From: Lachnospiraceae bacterium
GTDB taxonomy: Bacteria; Bacillota; Clostridia; Lachnospirales; Lachnospiraceae
Reading direction: 5' to 3'
Assembly: GCA_900759665.1 (NCBI GenBank)
Contig: CAAEWE010000059.1
Coordinates: 62,001 to 126,000 of the forward strand
DNA length: 64,000 bases
In this document: positions 9,298-17,162 of the stretch, piece by piece
How positions within the stretch are numbered: the first letter of the stretch is position 1
Layout: every line of letters starts with the position of its first letter
Translations under genes and position numbers: made by a program
Notes under the pieces: model-generated
The model's database searches: none
What the model was told of the DNA's origin: nothing
What the model saw: only the letters and a program-made list of their open reading frames with translations

Positions 9298-11076
9298 TTA
9301 TGAAATATGCAGTTTTACTGCACCTTGCAGCATTTTCTTTTGTTGTACAAGCTTTTGCAGTTCATTCAGATCCGTGATCTCTCCTGCCTGCCGCTCAATA
9401 CTGTGTTCTTTGATCTTCAGGATCAGATCCGTGATCGCCTTTTTCTTTTCATCGTTCTGGATCTCACTGCCAAAGCTTGTCTGAAACATGGACGCCACCT
9501 TATTCTGCTCCTCAACCTCGGTAAAATGACCGATGATCCTTGCGGGCTCCAGCTCGTCCTTTTCCATCTGTTCATAAAGCTCCTTCGCCACAGTCCGGTA
9601 TAATCCTTCCTCAAAATCCTCCGGCCGGATCCACTGGCGGATCTGCCGAAACAGCTGCGGCTCCTCGATGAGCCAGGATAAAAGCAGCCGGTAGGAATAG
9701 CTGATCCCTTCTCTCGACTCCTTTTTGCGGCCTTTCCGGATCCGTTCCTGCTGTCTCTCCTCCATAACCTCCTGATAACCGGAGGGCATCTGATTGCCAT
9801 ACCGTACCACAAGCTGTCGCAGATCTTCTGTTTTAATGTTATACCGGGCAGCCACCGCCTCCATATAATTGTCCCGCTGTATCTTGTCCTCAAATACAAG
9901 CAGCTTTCGGGCAATCTCATGGATAAATTTGGTCTTCTGCTCCGGATCGCTCATGGAATAATTTCTCCTGGTCACCTCAATCTCAAAGAAGAAACTGTTC
10001 TGTGCCTCATCCATCCGCTTTTCAAACTCATCCGCACCGAGATTTTTGATAAATTCATCGGGATCCTTATAGGGCTCCATATGGATAACCTTTCCGGTTA
10101 TGCCCGCTCTTCGCAGCATCGGAATGGCTCTCATAGCGGCCTTCACACCGGCACCGTCGCTGTCGTAGGTTAAAAGCACCTCGTCCGTATAACGCCGGAT
10201 CAGATTTGCCTGCTGCTCGGTAAATGCCGTTCCGAGTGAGGCGACTGCATTGGTAAAGCCTGCCTGATGCAGAGCGATCACATCCATATATCCCTCACAC
10301 AGGATCATATTATTTCTCTTGCCCCGCTTGGCATAATTGAGACCAAACAGATTACGGCTTTTGTCAAAGATCTTTGTCTCCGGTGAATTCAGGTACTTTG
10401 GTTTTGCATCACCCATGACACGGCCGCCAAAACCGATCACGCGGTTATTGGCATCCATGATAGGAAACATCACACGATTCCAGAACTTGTCATAGACTCC
10501 CCGTTCATCCATCTTAAAAAGACCTGTCTCCTTGAGGATCTGATCACTGTAACCTTCCTTTCGCATATACTGATACAGCTCTCCGCCCCCCTGTCCGGCA
10601 AATCCCAGACCAAAGTGAAGGATCGTCTCATCGGTAAGCCCTCTGCCGGTAAGATAATCATATCCCAGCTTCCCCCGTGGGGATTTTAACAGAGCAAAAT
10701 AATATCTCGCCGCCTTTTTATTGATCTCAAGCAGAGTCTGTCTGAGTCCCTCCTGCTGCTTTTGCTGTGCTGTCATTTCCTGCTTCGGCAGATCGATCCC
10801 GGCCTGCTCGGCCAGCATTTCCATTGCCTCCGGGAAAGTGAGATTTTCATATTCCATCACAAAGGTCAGAACATTGCCGCCCACGCCGCAGCCAAAGCAT
10901 TTATACATCTGTCTGGCGGGATTTACATGAAATGACGGTGTTTTTTCATTGTGAAACGGACACAATCCCGTATATCCGCTGCCTGTCCGTTTCAGACGGA
11001 CATATCTGCCGATCACGCTGACAATATCACTCCGCGACCGCACTTCCTCAATCTGTTCCTCGGAATACCACGGCAT
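9298..11076 (-). CDS. dnaG: DNA primase
   Basis: Synthesises RNA primers for lagging-strand replication. It has 592 residues. The N-terminal zinc finger (CPFHNEKTPSFHVNP then CFGCGVGG), the catalytic core ending in the TOPRIM motif LCEGYMDVIALHQAG, and DSDGAG for metal binding are present. The C-terminal third is the DnaB-helicase-binding region. The ATG at 11076 has a strong GGGAGGTGATACA ribosome site. An intrinsic terminator separates it from dgt upstream. Confidence 0.97.
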   Translation of the reverse strand: MPWYSEEQIEEVRSRSDIVSVIGRYVRLKRTGSGYTGLCPFHNEKTPSFHVNPARQMYKCFGCGVGGNVLTFVMEYENLTFPEAMEMLAEQAGIDLPKQEMTAQQKQQEGLRQTLLEINKKAARYYFALLKSPRGKLGYDYLTGRGLTDETILHFGLGFAGQGGGELYQYMRKEGYSDQILKETGLFKMDERGVYDKFWNRVMFPIMDANNRVIGFGGRVMGDAKPKYLNSPETKIFDKSRNLFGLNYAKRGKRNNMILCEGYMDVIALHQAGFTNAVASLGTAFTEQQANLIRRYTDEVLLTYDSDGAGVKAAMRAIPMLRRAGITGKVIHMEPYKDPDEFIKNLGADEFEKRMDEAQNSFFFEIEVTRRNYSMSDPEQKTKFIHEIARKLLVFEDKIQRDNYMEAVAARYNIKTEDLRQLVVRYGNQMPSGYQEVMEERQQERIRKGRKKESREGISYSYRLLLSWLIEEPQLFRQIRQWIRPEDFEEGLYRTVAKELYEQMEKDELEPARIIGHFTEVEEQNKVASMFQTSFGSEIQNDEKKKAITDLILKIKEHSIERQAGEITDLNELQKLVQQKKMLQGAVKLHIS

Positions 11077-11107
11077 TGTATCACCTCCCTCTCACTGAGC
11101 CTTTACA

Positions 11108-11150
11108 CAAAAATAACTAATACAGCGCAAACCACTACATTAGTTATTCG
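11108..11150 (-). terminator. Intrinsic terminator after dgt
   Basis: Ten-base inverted repeat AATAACTAAT (11112-11121 and 11139-11148) with a 17-nt loop, followed on the minus strand by a TTTTTGTG tail. It lies between the dgt stop (11223) and the dnaG start (11076), so dnaG-rpoD probably has its own promoter. Confidence 0.8.
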
Positions 11151-11222
11151 ACAAAGATTTTATTTTTCCTTTTTCTTTTTTTGTTTTGTTGGAGCTCAGA
11201 TCCTTTCATGCGTCTGTGAACT

Positions 11223-12263
11223 TTATCGATGCTCTGTTCCAAGCACGCTCCATGCCTTCGGGATCATCAATTCTTTATAAAGATTTACCATATAACGGTC
11301 ACTCATGCAGGCAATAAAATCACAAACTGCCCGTTCCGGTGTCTCTCCCAGCAGGATCAGCGCCGAAAATTCACTTGGAAGCTCCTCGGTATGGTGTATG
11401 TAGTGATCGTACAGCTGTTCGATCAGAATCTCTACCTTTTTTTCCTCACTCTTTGCCACCGGATTGGTATAAACCTTCTCGTACATGTAGCTTCTTAAGG
11501 AAAACATCGCCTTCTCCACCTCCGGCGACATGCAGATATCATTTTTTCCTTCGCTGTTTCTTACGATATCGTGTACCAACGTATTTAATCGGTGATTGGT
11601 GCTGTGTCCCAGCACATCCGTCAGCCAGTAAGGAATCTCCTCCTCCTTGATGAGACCGGCACGAATGGAATCGTCAATATCCGAATTGATATAGGCGATC
11701 TTATCAGAAAGGCGGACGATCTTGCCCTCCAGTGTGGCCGGTGTCAGGCTGGTCTGATGATTCAGAATACCATCCCTGACCTCCCAGGTGAGATTGAGTC
11801 CCATGCCATCCTTTTCCAAATGCTCCACCACACGTACGCTCTGCTCGTTGTGCCGGAAGCCTCCCAGATCCTTTGTGATGCGGTTTAACGCCCGTTCTCC
11901 GGCATGACCAAAGGGTGTATGACCAAGATCATGGCCCAGTGCGATCGCTTCCGTAAGATCCTCATTCAGCTGCAGGGCTCTGGCAATGGTTCTGGCATTC
12001 TGTGCCACCTCCAGCGTATGGGTCATACGGGTCCGGTAATGGTCTCCCTCCGGTGCCAGAAAAACCTGCGTTTTCTGCTTGAGACGACGAAATGCCTTGC
12101 TATGGAGAATACGATCCCTGTCTCTCTGATAATCCGTGCGGATATCACACTGGGGTTCTGTCCTTTCCCGTCCTCTGCTCTCATCTGCAAAGCTGGCATA
12201 CTTTCCCAGAATTTCGTGTTCTCTCTGCTCCTGTCTCTCCCGAAGATTTCTTTCCTGCTCCAT
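11223..12263 (-). CDS. dgt: Deoxyguanosinetriphosphate triphosphohydrolase-like protein (HD-domain dNTPase)
   Basis: Predicted dNTP triphosphohydrolase that releases deoxynucleoside and triphosphate, adjusting dNTP pools. It has about 346 residues. The HD-family metal ligands are visible in TRMTHTLEVAQNART and ALGHDLGHTPFGHAGE, and the RDRILHSKAFRRLKQKTQVF block is typical of the Dgt family. The ATG at 12263 is chosen; in-frame TTG and GTG at 12275 and 12272 lie closer to AAAGGA and could be the real start. The position upstream of dnaG-rpoD is conserved in Clostridia. Confidence 0.92.
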   Translation of the reverse strand: MEQERNLRERQEQREHEILGKYASFADESRGRERTEPQCDIRTDYQRDRDRILHSKAFRRLKQKTQVFLAPEGDHYRTRMTHTLEVAQNARTIARALQLNEDLTEAIALGHDLGHTPFGHAGERALNRITKDLGGFRHNEQSVRVVEHLEKDGMGLNLTWEVRDGILNHQTSLTPATLEGKIVRLSDKIAYINSDIDDSIRAGLIKEEEIPYWLTDVLGHSTNHRLNTLVHDIVRNSEGKNDICMSPEVEKAMFSLRSYMYEKVYTNPVAKSEEKKVEILIEQLYDHYIHHTEELPSEFSALILLGETPERAVCDFIACMSDRYMVNLYKELMIPKAWSVLGTEHR

Positions 12264-12357
12264 GGGGATCACCAATCCTTTCCCTGTGATGTCAGACCAT
12301 CACCGCTTACCAGACAACCATTCCCTCTAAAAACGCGGCATCATCCTTTTCAATATA

Positions 12358-13833
12358 TTATTCATCCGCAACACATTTTCCATAATAATAGAAGCCCTTG
12401 CTCTCACACAGCTTCACCGGAACGATCTTTCCGATCAGGGAAGCATCTCCCGGAAAATGCACAAGATAATTTCTAGCGGTTCTGCCGGTGACATATCCGG
12501 TTTCCTGCTTATTCACATCCTCCACCAGCACGTCCTCTACCACACCGGCTCCCGCCTGTGTTTTCTCTGCGGAAATATCCTGAACCCGCTTTAGCAGCCG
12601 GTCAAACCGCACCTTGACAACCTCCTCCGGCACCTGATCCTCCATAGCCGCAGCCGGGGTTCCTGTACGCTTGCTGTATATAAAGGTAAAGGCACTGTCA
12701 TACTGCACCTGCTCCACCACATCCATGGTATCCTCAAAATCCTCCTCGGTTTCTCCCGGAAATCCCACAATAATATCTGTGGTCAGTGCAATATCCGGCA
12801 TTGCCTTTTTGATCTTTGCCGCCAGCTCCAGATAACTCTCCTTGGTATAATGACGGTTCATAATCTTTAACAGACGGCTGCTGCCGGACTGCAGCGGCAG
12901 ATGAAGCTGTCTGCATACCTTCTTGGAATGTGCCATCACATCGATCAGCTCATCCGACAGATCCTTCGGATGCGAAGTCATAAAACGGATCCGCTCCAGT
13001 CCCTCGATCTCATCCACCTGCTTCAAAAGCTGTGCAAAGGTGATGGGATGCTCCAGATTCTTTCCATAGGAATTGACATTCTGTCCCAGCAGCATGATCT
13101 CAACAACACCATCTGCCACCAACTCTTTGATCTCCTTAATGATCTCCTCCGGTTCCCGGCTGCGCTCACGCCCCCGGACATACGGCACGATACAATAGCT
13201 GCAGAAATTGTTACAGCCAAACATGATATTAACGCCGCTCTTGAAGGAATATTTCCGCTCGATCGGAAGCTCCTCCACGATCGCATCCGTATCCTTCCAG
13301 ACATCCACGATCATGCGCTTTTTGGCAGAAGTATCAAATACCCGCATTGCCAAAAGCTCTGCAAATTTAAAGATATTATGGGTTCCAAAAATAATATCCA
13401 CATTGCGGTAGCTTGTTTTGATCTTATCCACCACGGTCTTTTCCTGCATCATACATCCGCAGAGCAGGGTAAGCATTTCCGGATTCTGTTTTTTGTAACG
13501 CTTTAACTGACCCAGATGGCCATACACCTTTAAGTTGGCATTCTCACGGACGGTACATGTATTGTAAAGAACCAGATCTGCCTCCTCCTGATCTGTCTCC
13601 TCATAGCCGATCATCTGCAAGATACCGAGGATCTTTTCGGAATCCCTCGCATTCATCTGGCAGCCAAAGGTGGTCACACAGGCCGTCAGCGGTCTTCCAA
13701 GCTGCACCTTGCGCTCCTCCATCCAAAGCTGCAGCTTACGGATGAAATAATACTGACGCTCCGGCTCCTTCTCCGGCGGTGCCACTGTCATATCCATTGT
13801 CTCGATGATCTTTGCCATTTCTAATTTATCCAC
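12358..13833 (-). CDS. miaB: tRNA-2-methylthio-N6-dimethylallyladenosine synthase
   Basis: Radical-SAM enzyme that adds the methylthio group to i6A37 of tRNAs. It has 491 residues. The MTTase N-domain contains CVTTFGCQMNARDSEK, the radical-SAM motif is CNNFCSYC near residue 205, and a TRAM domain ends the protein. The N-terminal extension of about 50 residues is usual for clostridial MiaB. The likely start is GTG at 13833, 10 nt from GGAG; an ATG five codons in lacks a good ribosome site. Its upstream flank is the long palindrome. Confidence 0.95.
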   Translation of the reverse strand: MDKLEMAKIIETMDMTVAPPEKEPERQYYFIRKLQLWMEERKVQLGRPLTACVTTFGCQMNARDSEKILGILQMIGYEETDQEEADLVLYNTCTVRENANLKVYGHLGQLKRYKKQNPEMLTLLCGCMMQEKTVVDKIKTSYRNVDIIFGTHNIFKFAELLAMRVFDTSAKKRMIVDVWKDTDAIVEELPIERKYSFKSGVNIMFGCNNFCSYCIVPYVRGRERSREPEEIIKEIKELVADGVVEIMLLGQNVNSYGKNLEHPITFAQLLKQVDEIEGLERIRFMTSHPKDLSDELIDVMAHSKKVCRQLHLPLQSGSSRLLKIMNRHYTKESYLELAAKIKKAMPDIALTTDIIVGFPGETEEDFEDTMDVVEQVQYDSAFTFIYSKRTGTPAAAMEDQVPEEVVKVRFDRLLKRVQDISAEKTQAGAGVVEDVLVEDVNKQETGYVTGRTARNYLVHFPGDASLIGKIVPVKLCESKGFYYYGKCVADE

Positions 13834-13860
13834 AGGTTTTTAACTCCTTTTCTTCAATCT

Positions 13861-14417
13861 TAATGAATGATATTTATACTCAAACTTCCCACATCAAATA
13901 TTAGACTACGCCCATAATATTTCTTATGTCCAAAAGTGAAATTATGATTTTTGCCCTGGAAGCAAATACGTCCGGGAGGCTGTGATCTGAAAATTGACGC
14001 AGATCGCTAGGTTTTCTGAAAAATCTTTGCTTTGCAGTGTTTCGATGAATACGTGACTGGACGACTGAGCCTCAAGGGTGGGCTCAACTGTTTCGGTGGG
14101 CACGCTTTCGCTACATTGCACTACGCAGCACTACATAGCATCCTATAAAACAGGATGCAAGTAGTGGCGAGTGCAAGTGCCCTCGAAACATTCGAATCCC
14201 ACCCCGAGGCGAGTACGGGAAGACACGTTCATCGAACATCGAAACAGCAAAGCATTTAGATTTTTCGAAAACCGTAGGGCGATAAGACAATTTTCAGACA
14301 TAGCCCCCGGACATTTCCAGTACTCAAAGTGCAAAAATCATTTTCTAAATCGTGTGACATAAAAAATATTATGGGCATACCACATCATTCCGTATGGGAA
14401 GTTTGAGTTATTCATTA
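13861..14417. repeat. 557-bp imperfect palindrome (MITE-like or giant hairpin)
   Basis: The whole gap between miaB and the MBL-fold gene is one inverted repeat. It begins TAATGAAT (13861) and ends ATTCATTA (14417). Matching segments, outside to inside, include ACTCAAACTTCCCA with TGGGAAGTTTGAGT, GCCCATAATATT with AATATTATGGGC, CTGAAAATTG with CAATTTTCAG, AAAAATCT and GCTTTGC blocks, and a GGGTGGG block. A small central hairpin GCATCCT/AGGATGC (14138-14158) closes it. Arms are about 250 bp with mismatches and small indels. Short open frames on both strands inside it are by-products of the symmetry. No transposase is present. It could be a non-autonomous mobile element or a structured RNA. Confidence 0.85.
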
Positions 14418-14490
14418 TTTGCATACTTGTTTTGATAATAGCACACCCCTGTGAAATAGTCAAAAATACGTTACGAATATTTTCCTTTAC

Positions 14491-14537
14491 GAAAAAAGAG
14501 TTTTCTGGCAGTGAAAAACTGCCTGAAAACTCTTTTA
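14491..14537 (-). terminator. Intrinsic terminator of the MBL-fold gene
   Basis: Inverted repeat with arms AGAGTTTTCTGGCAG and CTGCCTGAAAACTCT (14497-14511 and 14519-14533) followed on the minus strand by CTCTTTTTTC. It lies immediately after the stop codon at 14541. Confidence 0.9.
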
Positions 14538-14540
14538 TAC

Positions 14541-15752
14541 TTAGCCCTCCGGACGACACAGACCGCACGGCGAATATCCCGCCTGATGTGCCGCATCAAT
14601 ACTGTCAAAATATACCCGGTTCTTCTCATACGGAAGTCCGTTGCAACTTGGCAGATGGAACTTTTTGGAATTCACGTTACCAATATATTTCTGTCCATTT
14701 GCAAGAGATGGGGTGCTGTTTGCTGCATTGTCACTGCCGGATGTATCCGATCCTGATATCTGGCTCTTAGAACCGTCTGCCCCGATCAGAGTACTGCTTC
14801 CATACTCCCGGTAAGACCACAGCTTGCTTGGACTCTTATTCCATTTGATCCGGCTTCCGTTGCTTGTGGCAACAATGGTTCCCTGGGCATCTGTCCGGAA
14901 GATCTTCGTGCCGATTGCCTTCAGGCGGCTCATGGCACTCTGTGCCGGATGACCGTAGTTATTGTCGGCGCCGCAGCTGATCACCGTATATTTCGGTTTC
15001 ATTGCCTGCAAAAATTTCTCAGAAGATGAGTTTGCACTGCCGTGATGTCCCGCCATATAAACATCACAGGAAAGGTTCTGCCCATTCTCCAGCATTTCAT
15101 ATTCGCTTTCCGTCTCCGCATCTCCGGTGATCACGAAGCGGTTCTTTCCATTGACCAGCTTTAATGCAATGGAATAATTGTTTTCATCTGTATAGCCACT
15201 GCTGTTTGGTGCCAGGATCGTAAAGCGTGCCTTCCCAAGCTTATATTTCTTGCCGGCCTTCGGTCTGGTCGTCGCAATTTTCTTCTGGGCAATAATATTG
15301 CAGTAGGACTCATATACTCTGGAGTCTGCTGTATAAACCGGAGCGATCACCCTGTTTACCTTGAATACATGTAACGCTCCCACTACCCCGTTCAGATGAT
15401 CGGCATCATAGTGGCTTACCACCACATAATCTAACTTCTTCACCTTCTGGCGTTTCAGATAGCTGACTACTTTGGACGATGCATCACTGTCTCCACCATC
15501 GATCAGCATGGAATGACTGCCGGACTGTACCAGAACAGCACTTCCCTGCCCCACATCAATATAGTGAACCTTCATTGTGGACTTTCCTGCCGCTGCTGCC
15601 TTCTGGACGCTGCCGCCTTCTAACGGCTCACTCTGTCCTTTCTGCTGTTCTGACCGGCTGCCTTGATATGTACCGTCAAAGCCAGTCAGCCCACAAACAA
15701 GCATTGCCACCATCAGGAAAGTCATAATGATCCGTTTCTTAATTGTGTTCAA
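14541..15752 (-). CDS. Secreted ComEC/Rec2-like MBL-fold hydrolase with C-terminal Ada-like zinc-binding motif
   Basis: Exported metallo-beta-lactamase-fold protein of about 403 residues. A hydrophobic signal or anchor (MTFLMVAMLVCGLTG) is followed by a low-complexity linker and an MBL domain with YIDVGQGSAVLVQSG, LIDGGDSD, the metal motif SHYDADHLNG and GHHGSANSSS. This matches the soluble hydrolase domain of ComEC, without the competence channel. The last 50 residues (KKFHLPSCNGLPY... GYSPCGLCRPEG) resemble the Ada/TNase-associated zinc-binding module. The start is set at TTG 15752, 8 nt after AAGGGAG; ATG at 15725 is an alternative. A role in extracellular nucleic-acid or phosphoester cleavage is inference. 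Confidence 0.8.
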   Translation of the reverse strand: MNTIKKRIIMTFLMVAMLVCGLTGFDGTYQGSRSEQQKGQSEPLEGGSVQKAAAAGKSTMKVHYIDVGQGSAVLVQSGSHSMLIDGGDSDASSKVVSYLKRQKVKKLDYVVVSHYDADHLNGVVGALHVFKVNRVIAPVYTADSRVYESYCNIIAQKKIATTRPKAGKKYKLGKARFTILAPNSSGYTDENNYSIALKLVNGKNRFVITGDAETESEYEMLENGQNLSCDVYMAGHHGSANSSSEKFLQAMKPKYTVISCGADNNYGHPAQSAMSRLKAIGTKIFRTDAQGTIVATSNGSRIKWNKSPSKLWSYREYGSSTLIGADGSKSQISGSDTSGSDNAANSTPSLANGQKYIGNVNSKKFHLPSCNGLPYEKNRVYFDSIDAAHQAGYSPCGLCRPEG

Positions 15753-15898
15753 AAAACCGCTCCCTTCTGTGCAAAATAAAGTATCCAATACTTTTTCATT
15801 CAGTATATCACAAATTTGCAGGCAGGGGAAGCTTCTATCCAAAACCTGTTATTTTATAATAATTTCATTTTGTTTTATTTTTTATTAAGGGTTCGGTA

Positions 15899-15927
15899 TT
15901 GCATTATTCAATATTTATGTATATAAT
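15899..15927 (+). promoter_or_regulatory. Promoter of the ToxI-like RNA
   Basis: TTGCAT (15899-15904), 17-bp spacer, TATAAT (15922-15927). The predicted start point (about 15934) falls right at the first base of the ToxI-like repeat, as expected for an antitoxin RNA gene. Confidence 0.75.
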
Positions 15928-15933
15928 AATAAA

Positions 15934-16028
15934 CATTAGGTGAGTCCTACCTTTAAGTGGAAACGATAAGAGAGTTTTCCGTTGCGACGGATACTACCAA
16001 AAGGCTATGCAGCAGCATAGTCTTTTGT
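15934..16028 (+). ncRNA. ToxI-like type III antitoxin RNA with downstream terminator
   Basis: The segment 15935-15960 contains TAGGTGAGTCCTACCTTTAA then GTGG. From memory, this core matches the ToxI repeat unit of ToxIN systems (AGGTGAnnnnCTACCTTTAAGTG). Only one clear unit is seen, with a weak partial copy ending TACTACC at about 15998; known ToxI RNAs carry two to five units. A hairpin GGCTATGC/GCATAGTC with AAAA/TTTT flanks (15999-16025) forms the terminator normally found between toxI and toxN. The RNA would bind and inhibit the ToxN endoribonuclease and be processed by it. Confidence 0.7.
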
Positions 16029-16042
16029 GTTATGGAGGTTTA

Positions 16043-16381
16043 ATGAACAAACGATTAAAATTATATAATGTTAATATAAAATATATACGGAATCTGCATA
16101 AGGTAGATAACAATGTTCCTTCTGTTTCTCCTCAAATAGGAAAACAGGATCGTCCTTTTCTAGGTATTATTATTCTCATAAATAATTCAAAATTTTGCAT
16201 TCCCCTTACTTCCAACTCAAAAAAGAAGCATAAAAATTTTGAAGCGATGCGTGAAAATATCACTTTCCGCAAAATCCGAGATAAAAACGGTAAGCTGTCA
16301 ATAAAGCTAAAAAATTATAAAAATACTCGCCCTGCGGAACAAAACGTCCATTCCGCAAGACGAGTTACTTTTACGCACTAA
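16043..16381 (+). pseudogene. Truncated ToxN/AbiQ-family endoribonuclease toxin (type III toxin-antitoxin remnant)
   Basis: The ATG at 16043 has GGAGG four bases upstream. The 112-residue product starts MNKRLKLYNVNIKYIRNLHK and continues VDNNVPSV, RPFLGIIILINNSKFCIPLTS and NITFRKIRDKNGKL. This matches the N-terminal half of ToxN (about 170 residues): Y-x-KYIxxL start, RPFxGI strand and the catalytic-loop LTS. Homology stops near residue 90; the last 25 codons run through the inverted repeat that terminates the convergent gene, so the C-terminal half is missing. It is probably inactive as a toxin. Confidence 0.78.
16308..16366 (-). terminator. Intrinsic terminator of the secreted Ig-like protein gene
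   Basis: Stem formed by ACTCG..TGCGGAA and TTCCGCA..CGAGT (16325-16365), followed on the minus strand by ATTTTTATAATT. It lies just past the stop at 16371 and overlaps the 3' end of the truncated toxN frame on the opposite strand, marking the likely junction where toxN was lost. Confidence 0.85.
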
Positions 16382-17045
16382 ATTCAAAGCTTTCCGTCGT
16401 CTCATAAGAAAGACCCGGTGTCTTCTGTGAATCCGTTCCATAGTTATATCCCACACAGATCTTATACCGTCCGGATGTGATCCCGGTGCTTGTAAATTCA
16501 AACTTTACATTCTGTTCTTTCCCTGCCATGATCAGATGAATAATATCAGGCACCGGTGCCTGATTTGTCACCTCAACATAATCCTTTTTTGCATCATCAA
16601 AACGGTAAAGCTTTGCATCTGCTCCCATTTTGAGATCCTTTGTTCCATCATTTTTCACATGGAGAGTCACCGACAGCTTATTCGCAGATAATTCCGCTGA
16701 CTGAACCGAAATGTCAACCGATTTCTTATTATCCTGATCTTCTTTCTTTGCCTCCTGCTTCACTTTTACCTGAAAAGCTTTCTTCTTTGTTCCGCAGCTT
16801 GCAGTCAGTGTGCTTTTCCCCTTTTTCACGCCCTTGATGGTCACCTTTTTCCCCTGCTTTTTGGTTATCCGGATATTTTGATTGCTGCATTTCCATGAAA
16901 CCTTTTTCCATGATTTTGGAGCAGAGAATTCCCTGGTTCCGTTCACTGTAATCTCCGTTGTCCCTTTGGCTGATGCTGACGGCACCTCTGCCAAAAACAC
17001 CACAGCCATGAAAACAGCTGCTGTCACATACAAAAATTTCTTCAT
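16371..17045 (-). CDS. Secreted protein with lysine-rich Ig-like module
   Basis: A 224-residue exported protein. A signal peptide (MKKFLYVTAAVFMAVVFLAE, ending near PSASA) is followed by a module of about 70 residues rich in lysine with KKVSWKCSNQNIRITKK and TIKGVKKGKSTLTASCG. That module resembles the bacterial Ig-like (Big2-type) domain of the two giant proteins at 55-61 kb. A second beta-rich domain (SVQSAELSANKLSVTLHVKN) covers residues 110-224. No anchor is visible. Function is unknown; adhesion or matrix binding is inference. GGAGG precedes the ATG at a long spacing (11 nt). Confidence 0.75.
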   Translation of the reverse strand: MKKFLYVTAAVFMAVVFLAEVPSASAKGTTEITVNGTREFSAPKSWKKVSWKCSNQNIRITKKQGKKVTIKGVKKGKSTLTASCGTKKKAFQVKVKQEAKKEDQDNKKSVDISVQSAELSANKLSVTLHVKNDGTKDLKMGADAKLYRFDDAKKDYVEVTNQAPVPDIIHLIMAGKEQNVKFEFTSTGITSGRYKICVGYNYGTDSQKTPGLSYETTESFEFSA

Positions 17046-17162
17046 AAAATAATATTCCTCCTTTTTTGTTTATTTTATTGTATACGTTACACATTTAATT
17101 TTCATCAATATACTATAATTTCTTGTCAAAAAACAAGGCATTTAACCGCATTTCATAAAACT

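Noticed and set aside
14180..14205. TTCGAATCCC, which resembles the T-arm of a tRNA
   Set aside because: No acceptor, D or anticodon arm can be drawn around it; it is one block of the palindrome.
14143..14362. Overlapping 63-residue open frames on both strands inside the palindrome
   Set aside because: They mirror each other because of the inverted repeat, have no ribosome site and no recognisable product.
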